From positions 90,275 to 154,274 of the forward strand of contig CAZBAF010000002.1 of assembly GCA_964490245.1 (NCBI GenBank): 64,000 nucleotides of DNA. The letters are read 5' to 3'. The position numbers were made by a program, and so were the translations under genes. Origin of the DNA: CAZBAF01 sp964490245 (GTDB taxonomy: Bacteria > Patescibacteriota > Saccharimonadia > Saccharimonadales > JACDBH01). A model generated the notes under the pieces. The model had not been told where the DNA came from. It searched no databases and was given only the letters and a program-made list of their open reading frames with translations. Shown one piece after another: positions 7,987 through 16,683 of the stretch. Numbering within the stretch: position 1 is the first letter of the stretch; the number at the start of each line of letters is the position of its first letter.

Positions 7987-8077
7987 GACAGAAACTCAAG
8001 CCGGGCCACCCCTCCAGAACACTGCTACAGTGTTCTTTTTACTTTATCAAAACCGTCCGGCAGCCGCCCGGCTTAAG

Positions 8078-8626
8078 TCACCGGGCGCTTCTGGCATTCC
8101 GAACACGCCTAAACCCTAAGGCTGACAACACCACCAGAATGGCGCTGGCTGACAGCGAAATGTAAGCAGCCACATGTGCGACCGTCGCCATAGTGTCAAA
8201 TGCGTAGGCATTAAGTAAAAGGCCGCGCAAAGTCTCGCCCCGGAACATCGTCTGCGCCTGACCGGCTAGTTTTTGGTCTGCCGGGTTATTTTGTGATTCA
8301 GCACTAACTTCGGCGTACGTTTTGCCGCCGGCAATCTCGTGCAAATGCGCCGCAATATAATGATTCGCATAGGTTGCCGCCTGGGCGCCGGTCAGCAATT
8401 GTTGACCGGCATACATATTGACTGCTTCACGATCCGCCTCATTGAGCGATAGAATCTCTTTGCTGTCAGCCTGAGGAAACGTAATCTTCTGCGCGGCAAG
8501 CTGCTCCTTTACTTGCCCGTGTATGAAATTGTGCGCAAAGAAAAGCCCTCCGGCGGCGGCCAGCAATACGATAGCGACAATTAGCCCCGCAGAGGATAAG
8601 AGTTTATCAAGCGTACTTCGTTTCAT
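8078..8626 (-). CDS. Two-helix membrane protein, function unknown
   Basis: 182 aa from the ATG at 8626, chosen because an upstream alternative would add a hydrophilic tail before the obvious N-terminal membrane anchor MKRSTLDKLLSSAGLIVAIVLLAAAGGLFF. One helix near residues 10-32, a soluble alanine/glutamine-rich domain of about 110 aa (outside the cell if the N-terminus is inside), a second helix near 145-168 and a basic tail RRVRNARSAR. I do not recognise the family. It is 69 bases downstream of the glycosylase-like gene on the same strand. Confidence 0.75.
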   Translation of the reverse strand: MKRSTLDKLLSSAGLIVAIVLLAAAGGLFFAHNFIHGQVKEQLAAQKITFPQADSKEILSLNEADREAVNMYAGQQLLTGAQAATYANHYIAAHLHEIAGGKTYAEVSAESQNNPADQKLAGQAQTMFRGETLRGLLLNAYAFDTMATVAHVAAYISLSASAILVVLSALGFRRVRNARSAR

Positions 8627-8695
8627 AGCAAAATCTATACCAGTGTAACATGAGCGCTTTAATTTTGAAGCACTGCGGGTAGCCGATCCCGACAA

Positions 8696-9286
8696 TCAGT
8701 CTTTATAGGAAAGAATACCTGCAACTTTTTCACGCAATACAGGGATAAGATCTTTCTCAAACCACGGATTGATTGCCAGCCAGCGAAAGTTGAGTGGCGA
8801 CGGATGCACCAGCGGAAAGTATTTTGGCAGCCACTGCTCATAGCTTTTTACGGTTTGCGTCAGACTTTTGCCCGCTTGCGCGCCTAAATAGTATTTTTGG
8901 GCGTAGGCACCAATAAGAACCGTCAGCTTAATGTGCGGCATTTCGGCCAAAATCCGAGGGTGCCACTTGGCGGCAAAGCCTTTACGCGGCGGCAGATCGC
9001 CATGCCTGCCCTTGCCCGGATAAAAGAAATCCATCGGCACCAATGCAAACAGATCGGAATTGTAAAATTCGTCATCTGTTACATTAAGCCACTCGCGCAA
9101 GCGAACACCGCTGACATCATTCCACGGTTTCAAGCTTTCCTGCGCCTTGCGCCCCGGCGCCTGACCGACAACTAGGATTTTGGACTTCTCGGATGCCGTA
9201 TACACCGGCTTGTAACCAAGCTCTTTTGCCCACGCGTTTTCGGGATCCTGGGCGATTTCGTTACAAATATCATCGAGCTTGCTCAT
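8696..9286 (-). CDS. Uracil-DNA glycosylase family protein
   Basis: 196 aa. Motif 1 ILVVGQAPGRKAQES near residues 38-52 and C-terminal motif VHPSPLNFRW match the uracil-DNA glycosylase superfamily. Motif 1 is of the GQAPG type seen in broad-specificity members. It would remove uracil or a damaged base from DNA in base-excision repair. Family 4 enzymes carry Fe-S cysteines, which I do not see here, so assignment to a numbered family is open. Confidence 0.85.
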   Translation of the reverse strand: MSKLDDICNEIAQDPENAWAKELGYKPVYTASEKSKILVVGQAPGRKAQESLKPWNDVSGVRLREWLNVTDDEFYNSDLFALVPMDFFYPGKGRHGDLPPRKGFAAKWHPRILAEMPHIKLTVLIGAYAQKYYLGAQAGKSLTQTVKSYEQWLPKYFPLVHPSPLNFRWLAINPWFEKDLIPVLREKVAGILSYKD

Positions 9287-9470
9287 TAACTACATTGTAA
9301 CAAGGGTTTGCGTCATCTGTGGAATAGGCTATTATTAGATAACTTGCGCACACGTAGCTCGAGCTGAGCTTTGGCGGAGCCAAACATATAACCAGGCTGT
9401 CCTGCTCTATTCAGAAAGCTGCGAATTAGTTAAAGTTAACAATGCCTACCTTATTGGCAAGCACATATAC

Positions 9471-9547
9471 GCACCCTTAGCTCAGCTGGATAGAGCGTTG
9501 GTTTCCGGTACCAAAGGTCAGAGGTTCGAATCCTCTAGGGTGTACCA
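9471..9547 (+). tRNA. tRNA-Arg(CCG)
   Basis: Acceptor GCACCCT/AGGGTGT, anticodon stem TTGGT/ACCAA with loop TTCCGGT (anticodon CCG), T-loop TTCGAAT, encoded CCA. Confidence 0.93.
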
Positions 9548-9880
9548 CGAGGTAATTAGAGATAGAGATGAAGTCTTCGCTGCCCAGCGAATCGATCTCT
9601 TTCTTGTTGGCCGTCAACCATAGCTTAGAACTAAGTTTGAAACCAGGGACAGCGAACCGCATAAGCTCAATTACAATCACCCAAGTGCTAAAATCTTTGC
9701 AAACCGCAGTCTACGCGCGAACGCAATACAGGAACCACCTGTTACTTAGCGCCTGCAGTCTCAACACCTGTGCCGCTGCCCTAACGACGACTTCGCCAGA
9801 GAGCGCAGCACCCGACATTTACAGATAAAGCCATACCGTTTTACCCTTGCATTCCTTGCAAGCGATGATATGATAATCCT
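9548..9880. other. 333-bp stretch with no convincing gene
   Basis: Short open frames exist on both strands, but none shows a recognisable domain, start context or codon pattern. No repeat or terminator stands out. Confidence 0.4.
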
Positions 9881-10138
9881 ATGACATCATACGAACAACC
9901 CTCGCGACCGCATTTGACTGCGAAAGAACTTGCTGGTATCGCGCAGATCGCCATGGCAGATGAAAGATTATTGTCCATAGACGCCGAAAGAAGGTCATTT
10001 TCTCCGGGCACTACTGTACTGTTCCTTTCCGGGGGCTCGCTGCACTCTCCTCGCTTTTCGGCCGATCCCGAGAAGCTGGATGCAGCCATCGACCGAACCC
10101 AGGTCATGTTAAGCCAGATACTAGCTGGAGAGCTTTAG
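9881..10138 (+). CDS. Small hypothetical protein
   Basis: 85 aa, MTSYEQPSRPHLTAKELAGI..., predicted soluble. A short segment reads FLSGGSLHSPRFSADPEKLD. No family recognised. There is no Shine-Dalgarno, but leaderless-looking starts are common in this window. An antisense frame (9841-10107) overlaps it. I prefer the plus strand because its composition is more protein-like, but neither is certain. Confidence 0.45.
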   Translation: MTSYEQPSRPHLTAKELAGIAQIAMADERLLSIDAERRSFSPGTTVLFLSGGSLHSPRFSADPEKLDAAIDRTQVMLSQILAGEL

Positions 10139-10275
10139 TTAGCTGCGAAACAAAGATTATTGGCTCTGAATCCCAATATAGCAAAGTAGAGTTCGACTAA
10201 GTACAGGACGGGTTTCTGCGCGTCTCGATCCACATATACTTTATTGATTGCGCTAGCTGGCCCGGATGTGATCGC

Positions 10276-10800
10276 CTACTTTTTGTCTGTTTTTGAGGGC
10301 AGATATTTGGGGGTCTTGGGGGTTTCGGCCTGTTTGATCGTCTTTTGCAGCACCTCCAGCACGCTTTTGGCGTGCTCCAGACTCATACCCACACGCGCCA
10401 CACTGACCGGCTGATTATTGGCCCCATTCTGCATAAAGTTCATCACCACGCCATAGTTATTAACCGAGATATTGGCGATATCGGTATAAACCACCCGGTT
10501 ATCTACGGGTATCATCACCAGCGTCGGCATGTGCGGCATGTCCTCAGGTGACGCGCCGCGGTGATAGCCGGCCAGCTCCCACAGTTCATCCGCTTCATCA
10601 TCTTTTATATCAAAATAAGAAATCAACAGATCCAGCACGTCCTCGCTGGGGCGTGCCTCTCCGCGTTCATAACTGGCTAACACATCGCTATCAAGCTCTA
10701 CTGCGCCGGATACTTCGGGTATGGTCTCTTGCAAACCCTGTCTGATGCTGCGTAACCGCTGGCCCAGCCGGCGGTATGGATTACCTCTCTGCATACACAT
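10276..10800 (-). CDS. XRE-family HTH regulator with DUF3467-like tail
   Basis: 174 aa. The N-terminal helix-turn-helix (about 9-62: LGQRLRSIRQGLQETIPEVSGAVELDSDVLASYERG) is Xre/Cro-like. The C-terminal part (VVYTDIANISVNNYGVVMNFMQ... VARVGMSLEHAKSVLEVLQKTIKQ) resembles DUF3467, a small domain of unknown function. TATAG lies just upstream of the ATG. It probably binds DNA as a dimer; its targets are unknown. Confidence 0.85.
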   Translation of the reverse strand: MCMQRGNPYRRLGQRLRSIRQGLQETIPEVSGAVELDSDVLASYERGEARPSEDVLDLLISYFDIKDDEADELWELAGYHRGASPEDMPHMPTLVMIPVDNRVVYTDIANISVNNYGVVMNFMQNGANNQPVSVARVGMSLEHAKSVLEVLQKTIKQAETPKTPKYLPSKTDKK

Positions 10801-10936
10801 CTATAGTACACCTTCAGCACAAATTTTCAATTTGCAGGGGCGGATTTGCAAAATGTGAAGCATCAAACGCCTGCCGCCTGAGGCAAGAGAAGAAATTGAA
10901 GAATGGAAATTATCTACTGCTATACTAAACGTAAGC

Positions 10937-12010
10937 ATGAAGATTCTTAAGAGCGTCCCCTTAAAGCTATACTCAACCATGCGCTTGGGCGGCACGGCGG
11001 ATTATGCGTGCCAGGTTAAATCCAAAGAAGACCTGGCAGAGGCCGAGGCGTGGGCCGAAGCGCGCCAGCTGCCCATCCGCGTCATTGGCGGCGGCAGTAA
11101 TATCATTTGGCGCGACGAAGGGTTTAAGGGACTGCTGGTTATTAATAAGATCCGCGGCTTTAAAAAGCTGAGCGAGGACAACACCTCTGCCACCTACCGG
11201 ATCGGCGCCGGTGAGCACTGGGATACGATTGTAGACCAGCTGGTCGGCCTGGGCCTGCGCGGTGTCGAGTGCCTGTCCTACATACCAGGTACCGCCGGCG
11301 CCACGCCCGTCCAGAATATTGGCGCCTATGGCCAGGAAATCGCTCAGACCCTGGTCGAGCTGGAGGCCTACGACCGCATGCAAAAAACTTTTGTCACTCT
11401 AAGCAATCAGGACTGCGCCTTTGGCTACCGCACCTCACGTTTTAAGGGCATCGACAACGGCCGGTTTTTGATCAGCTCGCTGACTTTAAAGCTCGAGAAA
11501 TTTGATCCCAAAACCAACACTTATGACCCGCCGGCCTACCGTGATCTGGCCGCCTATTTTGCCGATCATCCCATACCAACCTACACCCCAGCCCTGATCC
11601 GTAAAGCCGTCATTGCCATCCGAAAAAAGAAGTTGCCCGACCCCGACAAGACGCCCAATACCGGCTCGTACTTTAGTAACCCTGTCATCAGCAAGAATCA
11701 CTTCAAGCATATTGCCGCTGCCTATCCGGCTATCAAAAAAGCGCCGCCCGGCTGGTCGCAGCCGCCGTACTGGAAGCTTAAGGACGACACCTATAAAATA
11801 TCCGCCGGCTGGCTGATTGAGACGGCCGGATTTGCCGCTTACCGCGACCCGGCGACCGGCATGCGCCTGTGGCCCCGCCAAAATCTGGTTTTTGTCAATT
11901 ACCGCGCGGTTAGAACGCAGAATTTACTGGATTTTGAACAAAAAATCACCCAAAAAGTATTTGAGATGTTCCAGATAGAGCTGGAACGTGAACCGGAGAT
12001 TCTGCCTTAG
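10937..12010 (+). CDS. murB: UDP-N-acetylenolpyruvoylglucosamine reductase
   Basis: 357 aa FAD/NADPH enzyme that reduces the MurA product to UDP-MurNAc. The FAD-binding motif GGGSNIIW is at 51-58 and PGTAGATPVQNIGAYGQE at 117-134. The catalytic serine is Ser244 in NTGSYFSNP, and the terminal glutamate lies in LEREPEIL. The length and the segment around residues 190-225 fit the E. coli-type enzyme. It is monocistronic and faces glyA tail to tail. Confidence 0.95.
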   Translation: MKILKSVPLKLYSTMRLGGTADYACQVKSKEDLAEAEAWAEARQLPIRVIGGGSNIIWRDEGFKGLLVINKIRGFKKLSEDNTSATYRIGAGEHWDTIVDQLVGLGLRGVECLSYIPGTAGATPVQNIGAYGQEIAQTLVELEAYDRMQKTFVTLSNQDCAFGYRTSRFKGIDNGRFLISSLTLKLEKFDPKTNTYDPPAYRDLAAYFADHPIPTYTPALIRKAVIAIRKKKLPDPDKTPNTGSYFSNPVISKNHFKHIAAAYPAIKKAPPGWSQPPYWKLKDDTYKISAGWLIETAGFAAYRDPATGMRLWPRQNLVFVNYRAVRTQNLLDFEQKITQKVFEMFQIELEREPEILP

Positions 12011-12123
12011 GCACCTCTGTCAGACGATCTCGGGCCAGAACAGAGGTAAAAGCCCCTATCTTCTCATTATAGCATAGTTCTTATGCTTTTGTCAAGACTT
12101 GTCCTGTTGATGTCCGTGCGAGA

Positions 12124-13389
12124 CTAGGCCGGCAGAGGGAAATCTTTGGCGAATGCGGTTACTTCGGCATGGAGTTTGGCCAGCTTTTCTTCGTCTTTAT
12201 GACTGGCAATTGCCTGATCTATCCAGTCCGCCACCTGCACCATATGCGACTCTTTAAGACCGCGGGTGGTGATGGCCGGCGTACCCAGGCGGATACCGCT
12301 GGGATCGTACGGCTTACGCGGATCAAACGGCACGGTGTTTTTATTGACCGTAATACCAGCCAGACCCAGTGCCCGCTCGCCCTGCTTGCCGCTGAGGCCT
12401 TTGCCGGTCAGATCGACCACCATCAGGTGATTGTCCGTACCACCCGTGACAATATCAAAACCACGATCTGCCAGCTCTTTAGCGAGTTTTTTGGCGTTTT
12501 TTACCACCTGCTTGCCGTAAGCCTTGAATGCCGGTGTTGATGCCTCGCCCAGCGCCACCGCAATGGCCGCCGTCTGATGGTTGTGCGGCCCGCCTTGCAG
12601 CCCGGGGATAATGGCCCGGTCAATCAGACTGGGCAGATTCTCCGGCGTGCGCGCCGGCTTAACCAGCGGGTTGCTGGGCTCGCCATTGCATAAAATCATC
12701 GCCCCGCGCGGCCCGCGCAGGGTCTTGTGCGTCGTCGTCATAATAACGTCGGCTATGCCGGCAGGACTGGGGTGTTCGCCCGCTACAACCAGCCCGGCGA
12801 TGTGCGATATATCCGCTGCCAGCCAGGCGCCATTCGCATCGGCAATAGCCCGCAGCTTTTTCCAATCGATCTGGCGCGGGTAGGCGGTTGTGCCGCTCAT
12901 GATGAGTTTTGGCTTGTGCTCTTCCGCCAGTTTGGCGATTGATTCGTAGTCTATAAATCCGTCTTTGTCGGTTGTGTACTGAATCGCGTTATAGTAGGTG
13001 CCGGAAAAATTAACCTTAAGCCCATGCGTCATGTGTCCGCCAAAATACAGACTCATACCCATGACCGTATCGCCCGGGTCGCACAAAGCAAAATAAATAG
13101 CCTGGTTGGCCGGACTGCCGGAGTGCGGCTGCACGTTGGCGTGCGAGACACCAAACAGCTTTTTGGCCAGATCGCGCGCCAGATCCTCTACCTCGTCCAC
13201 CACCTCGCAACCGCCGTAATAGCGCTGCCCGGGGTAGCCCTCAGAGTATTTATCGGTCAACCGCGAGCCCAATGCGTGCAGCACCGCGCCGGAGGTATGG
13301 TTTTCGCTCGGGATCATCTCCAGTCCCAAGGTCTGGCGGGTGGTCTCTTTTTTTATCAGCTCGCGTATTTTTTTATCAACATCAGTCAT
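12124..13389 (-). CDS. glyA: Serine hydroxymethyltransferase
   Basis: 421 aa PLP enzyme interconverting serine + THF and glycine + 5,10-methylene-THF, the main one-carbon entry. EMIPSENHTS and KYSEGYPGQRYYGG are near the N-terminus. The PLP lysine is Lys222 in TTTHKTLRGPRG, and DISHIAGL is the PLP-ring motif. It supplies the substrate that FolD uses. No glycine or THF riboswitch is apparent upstream. Confidence 0.96.
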   Translation of the reverse strand: MTDVDKKIRELIKKETTRQTLGLEMIPSENHTSGAVLHALGSRLTDKYSEGYPGQRYYGGCEVVDEVEDLARDLAKKLFGVSHANVQPHSGSPANQAIYFALCDPGDTVMGMSLYFGGHMTHGLKVNFSGTYYNAIQYTTDKDGFIDYESIAKLAEEHKPKLIMSGTTAYPRQIDWKKLRAIADANGAWLAADISHIAGLVVAGEHPSPAGIADVIMTTTHKTLRGPRGAMILCNGEPSNPLVKPARTPENLPSLIDRAIIPGLQGGPHNHQTAAIAVALGEASTPAFKAYGKQVVKNAKKLAKELADRGFDIVTGGTDNHLMVVDLTGKGLSGKQGERALGLAGITVNKNTVPFDPRKPYDPSGIRLGTPAITTRGLKESHMVQVADWIDQAIASHKDEEKLAKLHAEVTAFAKDFPLPA

Positions 13390-13511
13390 GGTACACCTCC
13401 CCTTACTTACCTAAGTATAGCCGAAATCAGACTTGCATCACGTTAGATCATGAGGGTATTGTATAAGTACCAGCCTGTAAAACAAAAAGCAAAACAAGAG
13501 ATTGGACTTTT

Positions 13512-13531
13512 ATATATCATTTGTGATATAT
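13512..13531. promoter_or_regulatory. Candidate operator, perfect 8-bp inverted repeat
   Basis: ATATATCA-TTTG-TGATATAT, 115-134 bases upstream of the HTH-murA start. AT-rich dyads of this size are typical XRE-family operators, and the gene downstream carries an XRE HTH, so autoregulation is plausible but inferred. Confidence 0.5.
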
Positions 13532-13645
13532 TCATACGGTTATGAAGCCCGTAAGGACGGCATAAATCATACAATTACATCATCAGGCAATTATGTTTTA
13601 CCTATATAAGTCCTTCCCCGGCCGCGAAAGGCGGATTCCAGCAAA

Positions 13646-15166
13646 ATGAGTACCACAAGCGAAAAAATCGGCCAGCTTATTTTTCAGGTGCGGCAGGAAA
13701 AGGGCCTGACTCAGGCCGAGTTTGCCAAGCGCCTGGGCACCTCGCAATCAGCCGTCAACCGCATAGAAAAGGGCGGCCAAAACCTGAGCATGGATATGCT
13801 GGGGCGCATCAGTGACGTTCTGAATAAGCAGATTATTTCTTTGGGCAGCAATGCTATCAACCTGCGTATTGAGGGCGGACATGAACTGAAGGGCGAAATT
13901 ACCCTCAAGCGCAGCAAAAATGCCGCCGTTGCCCTGCTGTGTGCCAGCCTGCTTAATGCGGGCACGACCACCTTTAAATCCTTCCCGCGCATCGAGGAGG
14001 TATATCGGATTATCGAGGTGCTGGAAAGTATTGGCGTCAGGGTACGCTGGCTGGAAGGTAACGATCTGGAGATCAGACCGCCAAAAGATTTTGACCTGGC
14101 AAACATCAATAAACAGGCCGCCCGAAAAACCCGCAGCGTCCTGATGCTGCTGGGGTCGCTTATGCATGACCACCGGCGCTTTACCATTCCCTATGCCGGC
14201 GGTTGCAAGCTTGGCACGCGCACGGTCACGCCGCACCTGTTCGCACTTGAACAATTTGGCGTTGATGTGGTTGCCAAAACCGGTCAATACGCCGTCAGCG
14301 TCAAAAAGAAGCCCGCGGGTTATATTGTTCTGTACGAGGCCGGCAATACCGTAACCAATAATGCGCTCATGGCCGCCGCCCGCACCACCAGCGAAACCAT
14401 TATTCAGGGCGCCAGCGCCGACTATATGGTGCAGGATCTGTGTGCTTTCCTGAAGCGACTGGGCATAAAAATTGAAGGCGCCGGCTCGCCTGTATTGAGG
14501 GTCACCGGCGTAGAGCGCATCAAAAAGAACATCACCTTTGCGCCCACCGAAGACCCTATTGAGGCTATGATGTTTATTTCGGCTGCTGTTACCACCAACT
14601 CTAAGCTGACTATCCGCCGCGTGCCTATCCGCTGGATCGGCCTGGAGCTGCACAAACTGAAGAAAATGGGCTTAAAATTTGATGTCAGCGACCCCTACCC
14701 GTCCGACAACGGTATTACCGAACTGGCCGATGTGACGATTCATAAACACAACCACAGTCTAAAGGCGCTGGCGGATAAACTACACCCCAACCTGTGGCCA
14801 GGCGTCAACCCGGACAACATCCCTTATTTTGTGCCGATTTGCGCGGTTGCACAGGGACGGACACTGATTCATGATTGGATGTTCGAAAACCGGGCGATTT
14901 ATTACACCGAACTGTCAAAAATCGGCGTCAATATAGAGCTGGCCGATCCCTACCGTGTTTATATCACCGGCCCCACCACCTTCCGGCACGGTGATGTGGT
15001 CTGCCCGCCGGCTCTGCGCCCCGCCAGCCTGCTATTGATTGGTATGCTGGCCGCCAACGGCACCTCTATGCTGCGCAATGTCTATACCATTAACCGCGGT
15101 TACGAGGATATCGCCGAGCGGCTTAATTCGCTGGGTGCCAGGATTGAAGTCGTGCACACACTTTAG
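13646..15166 (+). CDS. murA: XRE HTH domain fused to UDP-GlcNAc enolpyruvyl transferase
   Basis: 506 aa. Residues 8-62 are a Cro/C1-type HTH (LIFQVRQEKGLTQAEFAKRL, SQSAVNRIEKGGQN). From about residue 70 the protein is a full MurA: the KRSKNAAV substrate motif at 88-95, the loop GGCKLGTR with the PEP-reactive Cys187, and EDPIEAM (302-308) matching the catalytic Asp region of the second half. It performs the first committed peptidoglycan step. The fusion suggests a wall-precursor enzyme that also binds DNA; an AT dyad lies upstream (13512-13531). The normal MurA length is about 420, so the extra 70 residues are the HTH. No frameshift or internal start is needed. Confidence 0.9.
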   Translation: MSTTSEKIGQLIFQVRQEKGLTQAEFAKRLGTSQSAVNRIEKGGQNLSMDMLGRISDVLNKQIISLGSNAINLRIEGGHELKGEITLKRSKNAAVALLCASLLNAGTTTFKSFPRIEEVYRIIEVLESIGVRVRWLEGNDLEIRPPKDFDLANINKQAARKTRSVLMLLGSLMHDHRRFTIPYAGGCKLGTRTVTPHLFALEQFGVDVVAKTGQYAVSVKKKPAGYIVLYEAGNTVTNNALMAAARTTSETIIQGASADYMVQDLCAFLKRLGIKIEGAGSPVLRVTGVERIKKNITFAPTEDPIEAMMFISAAVTTNSKLTIRRVPIRWIGLELHKLKKMGLKFDVSDPYPSDNGITELADVTIHKHNHSLKALADKLHPNLWPGVNPDNIPYFVPICAVAQGRTLIHDWMFENRAIYYTELSKIGVNIELADPYRVYITGPTTFRHGDVVCPPALRPASLLLIGMLAANGTSMLRNVYTINRGYEDIAERLNSLGARIEVVHTL

Positions 15167-15189
15167 CGACTCCTGCTAGAATAGGGGGC

Positions 15190-15993
15190 GTGGATACCTC
15201 ATTACTCGATTCTATTACGAGCGTAGCGCAGGCTTTTCGCTCGGTACGGCCGCTGATTATGGCACGCGATGGCGCCGACACCACCTATAAAGCCGACGGC
15301 TCACCGGTTACCGCAATCGACATAGAGGCCGAACGACTTATTGCTAAGTACATACAGGACCGTCATCCGCACCTGCCGGTTTTTGGTGAAGAGGGCGGCT
15401 ACAACGACGCCGAACTGCCGGAAACCTGCTGGCTGATTGACCCGCTCGATGGCACAAAAAGTTACCTTGAGGGCATTGCCGCTTTTACCAGCATGGGCGT
15501 GCTGATACATCGTAATCGGGCAGTCGCGAGCGTTATTTATGACCCGACCACAGACACTCTATTTAGCGCGCAAGCCGGCTCTGGCGCCTACAGGAACGGA
15601 CAGCGCCTGAACCTGCGGGACATACCGCTGCCCAGACAGGTACTGTGCAAGCCGCAGGTCGTCGAACCGCTGGGCATGCTGCTGGAAAAACAGGGCATCA
15701 AAACCGACACTGCGCCAAGCGGTGCCGGATACGGCTTTGCTCTGGTGGCCGAGGGCATAACAGCCGCCCGTTTTCACCTGCACAGCGGCAGCAGCATCCA
15801 TGACCATGCCCCCGGTGCACTGCTGGTACAGGAAGCCGGCGGCGATATTATTCCGATCATGGAGGATACTTACACTTTCCGGACGCGCAGCTTTGTGGCC
15901 TGTCACCCCGCCTTGACCGATTTTGTCCGTGCTAACCTGGCCCCCATAAAAGCGCTCGAAGATCCCGCGCAGGCACTAAGCCAGCCGCTCTAA
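15190..15993 (+). CDS. Inositol monophosphatase/CysQ-family phosphatase
   Basis: 267 aa with a GTG start. Metal-binding motifs are in order: FGEEGG near 65, DPLDGTKSYLEG near 84-95 and HDHAPGALLVQEAGG near 205-219. The family hydrolyses inositol phosphates, fructose-1,6-bisphosphate or 3'-phosphoadenosine 5'-phosphate with Mg2+. The substrate cannot be fixed from sequence. It is 23 bases downstream of murA, so possibly co-transcribed. The 3' end overlaps the convergent kinase gene by 18 bases. Confidence 0.88.
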   Translation: MDTSLLDSITSVAQAFRSVRPLIMARDGADTTYKADGSPVTAIDIEAERLIAKYIQDRHPHLPVFGEEGGYNDAELPETCWLIDPLDGTKSYLEGIAAFTSMGVLIHRNRAVASVIYDPTTDTLFSAQAGSGAYRNGQRLNLRDIPLPRQVLCKPQVVEPLGMLLEKQGIKTDTAPSGAGYGFALVAEGITAARFHLHSGSSIHDHAPGALLVQEAGGDIIPIMEDTYTFRTRSFVACHPALTDFVRANLAPIKALEDPAQALSQPL

Positions 15994-16599
15994 CGCTGCG
16001 ACGATAGTTGCCACCGACTGCCTGACATCATCCGTGCCACTAACCCTTACCACTTCATACTTGGTATTAGCAAATGACTGATAATCATTAACAAAACGCG
16101 CAAAAGTAGTCTCGGACGGGCCGTGGCCGCCACTGCGTTTTCTTAGCTCTATGCGCTCTTTGGCAACAGCAGGATCTATACCAACCTCGGCAACCAGTAT
16201 TGAGACAGCCGTCCCGTTCGCAGCTGCCTGAGCATGGAAATTGTAGACCATTTTATTAAAAATCTCTAAGTTGGTGAACGGCTGGTTCCAGATAATAACC
16301 TTGCGATCAGCAATACCCTGATATGCCTTCGCCCGCAAAAAACGATACAAATGAAGCGCCTTATCGACACCGGCTTTGGTAAGCTCCTCGGTGTGGGCAC
16401 GATAATCAACGCTTTCCGTGTCAACAGCATCGGGGTCAAGCGCCACCACCTTATCAACGCCTATAGATTTTTGCAACTCCGTCGCAATGTATGATTTGCC
16501 GCTCCCGGGCAGTCCGCGCACCAGTATGATCACCGGCTGGTCAGTTTGTTCGGACACTTTGTTGCTCCTTTCTGCAATGGTAGTATATCTTGCCTGCAA
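15976..16599 (-). CDS. P-loop kinase (AAA/zeta-toxin-like)
   Basis: 207 aa. Walker A GLPGSGKSYIA (near 29-39) is followed by VALDPDAVDTESVDYR, which resembles the DPD segment of zeta-toxin and polynucleotide-kinase-like proteins. IELRKRSGGHGPSETTFARF suggests a lid with phosphate-binding arginines. It is a soluble phosphotransferase on an unknown substrate. No antitoxin-like partner is adjacent, so a toxin role is not supported. The start could be the internal GTG (VSEQTDQP) 13 codons later. Confidence 0.75.
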   Translation of the reverse strand: MQARYTTIAERSNKVSEQTDQPVIILVRGLPGSGKSYIATELQKSIGVDKVVALDPDAVDTESVDYRAHTEELTKAGVDKALHLYRFLRAKAYQGIADRKVIIWNQPFTNLEIFNKMVYNFHAQAAANGTAVSILVAEVGIDPAVAKERIELRKRSGGHGPSETTFARFVNDYQSFANTKYEVVRVSGTDDVRQSVATIVAALERLA

Positions 16600-16683
16600 A
16601 GACTACAATTTAAACGTCCCATGCCCTTCATTATGCTACACTTAGCACTAGACTTCGCTATTCAATAAAAAATCAGGAACAAC

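Noticed and set aside
9568..9828. 86-aa plus-strand frame
   Set aside because: No start signal, low-complexity Ser/Thr content, no domain.
1644..15166. UGA recoding as Gly, as in some CPR lineages
   Set aside because: TGA ends murI with the correct family length and overlap pattern, and no gene needs read-through.
15976..16599. Zeta-type toxin of a toxin-antitoxin pair
   Set aside because: Motifs fit a general P-loop kinase, and no antitoxin gene adjoins it.
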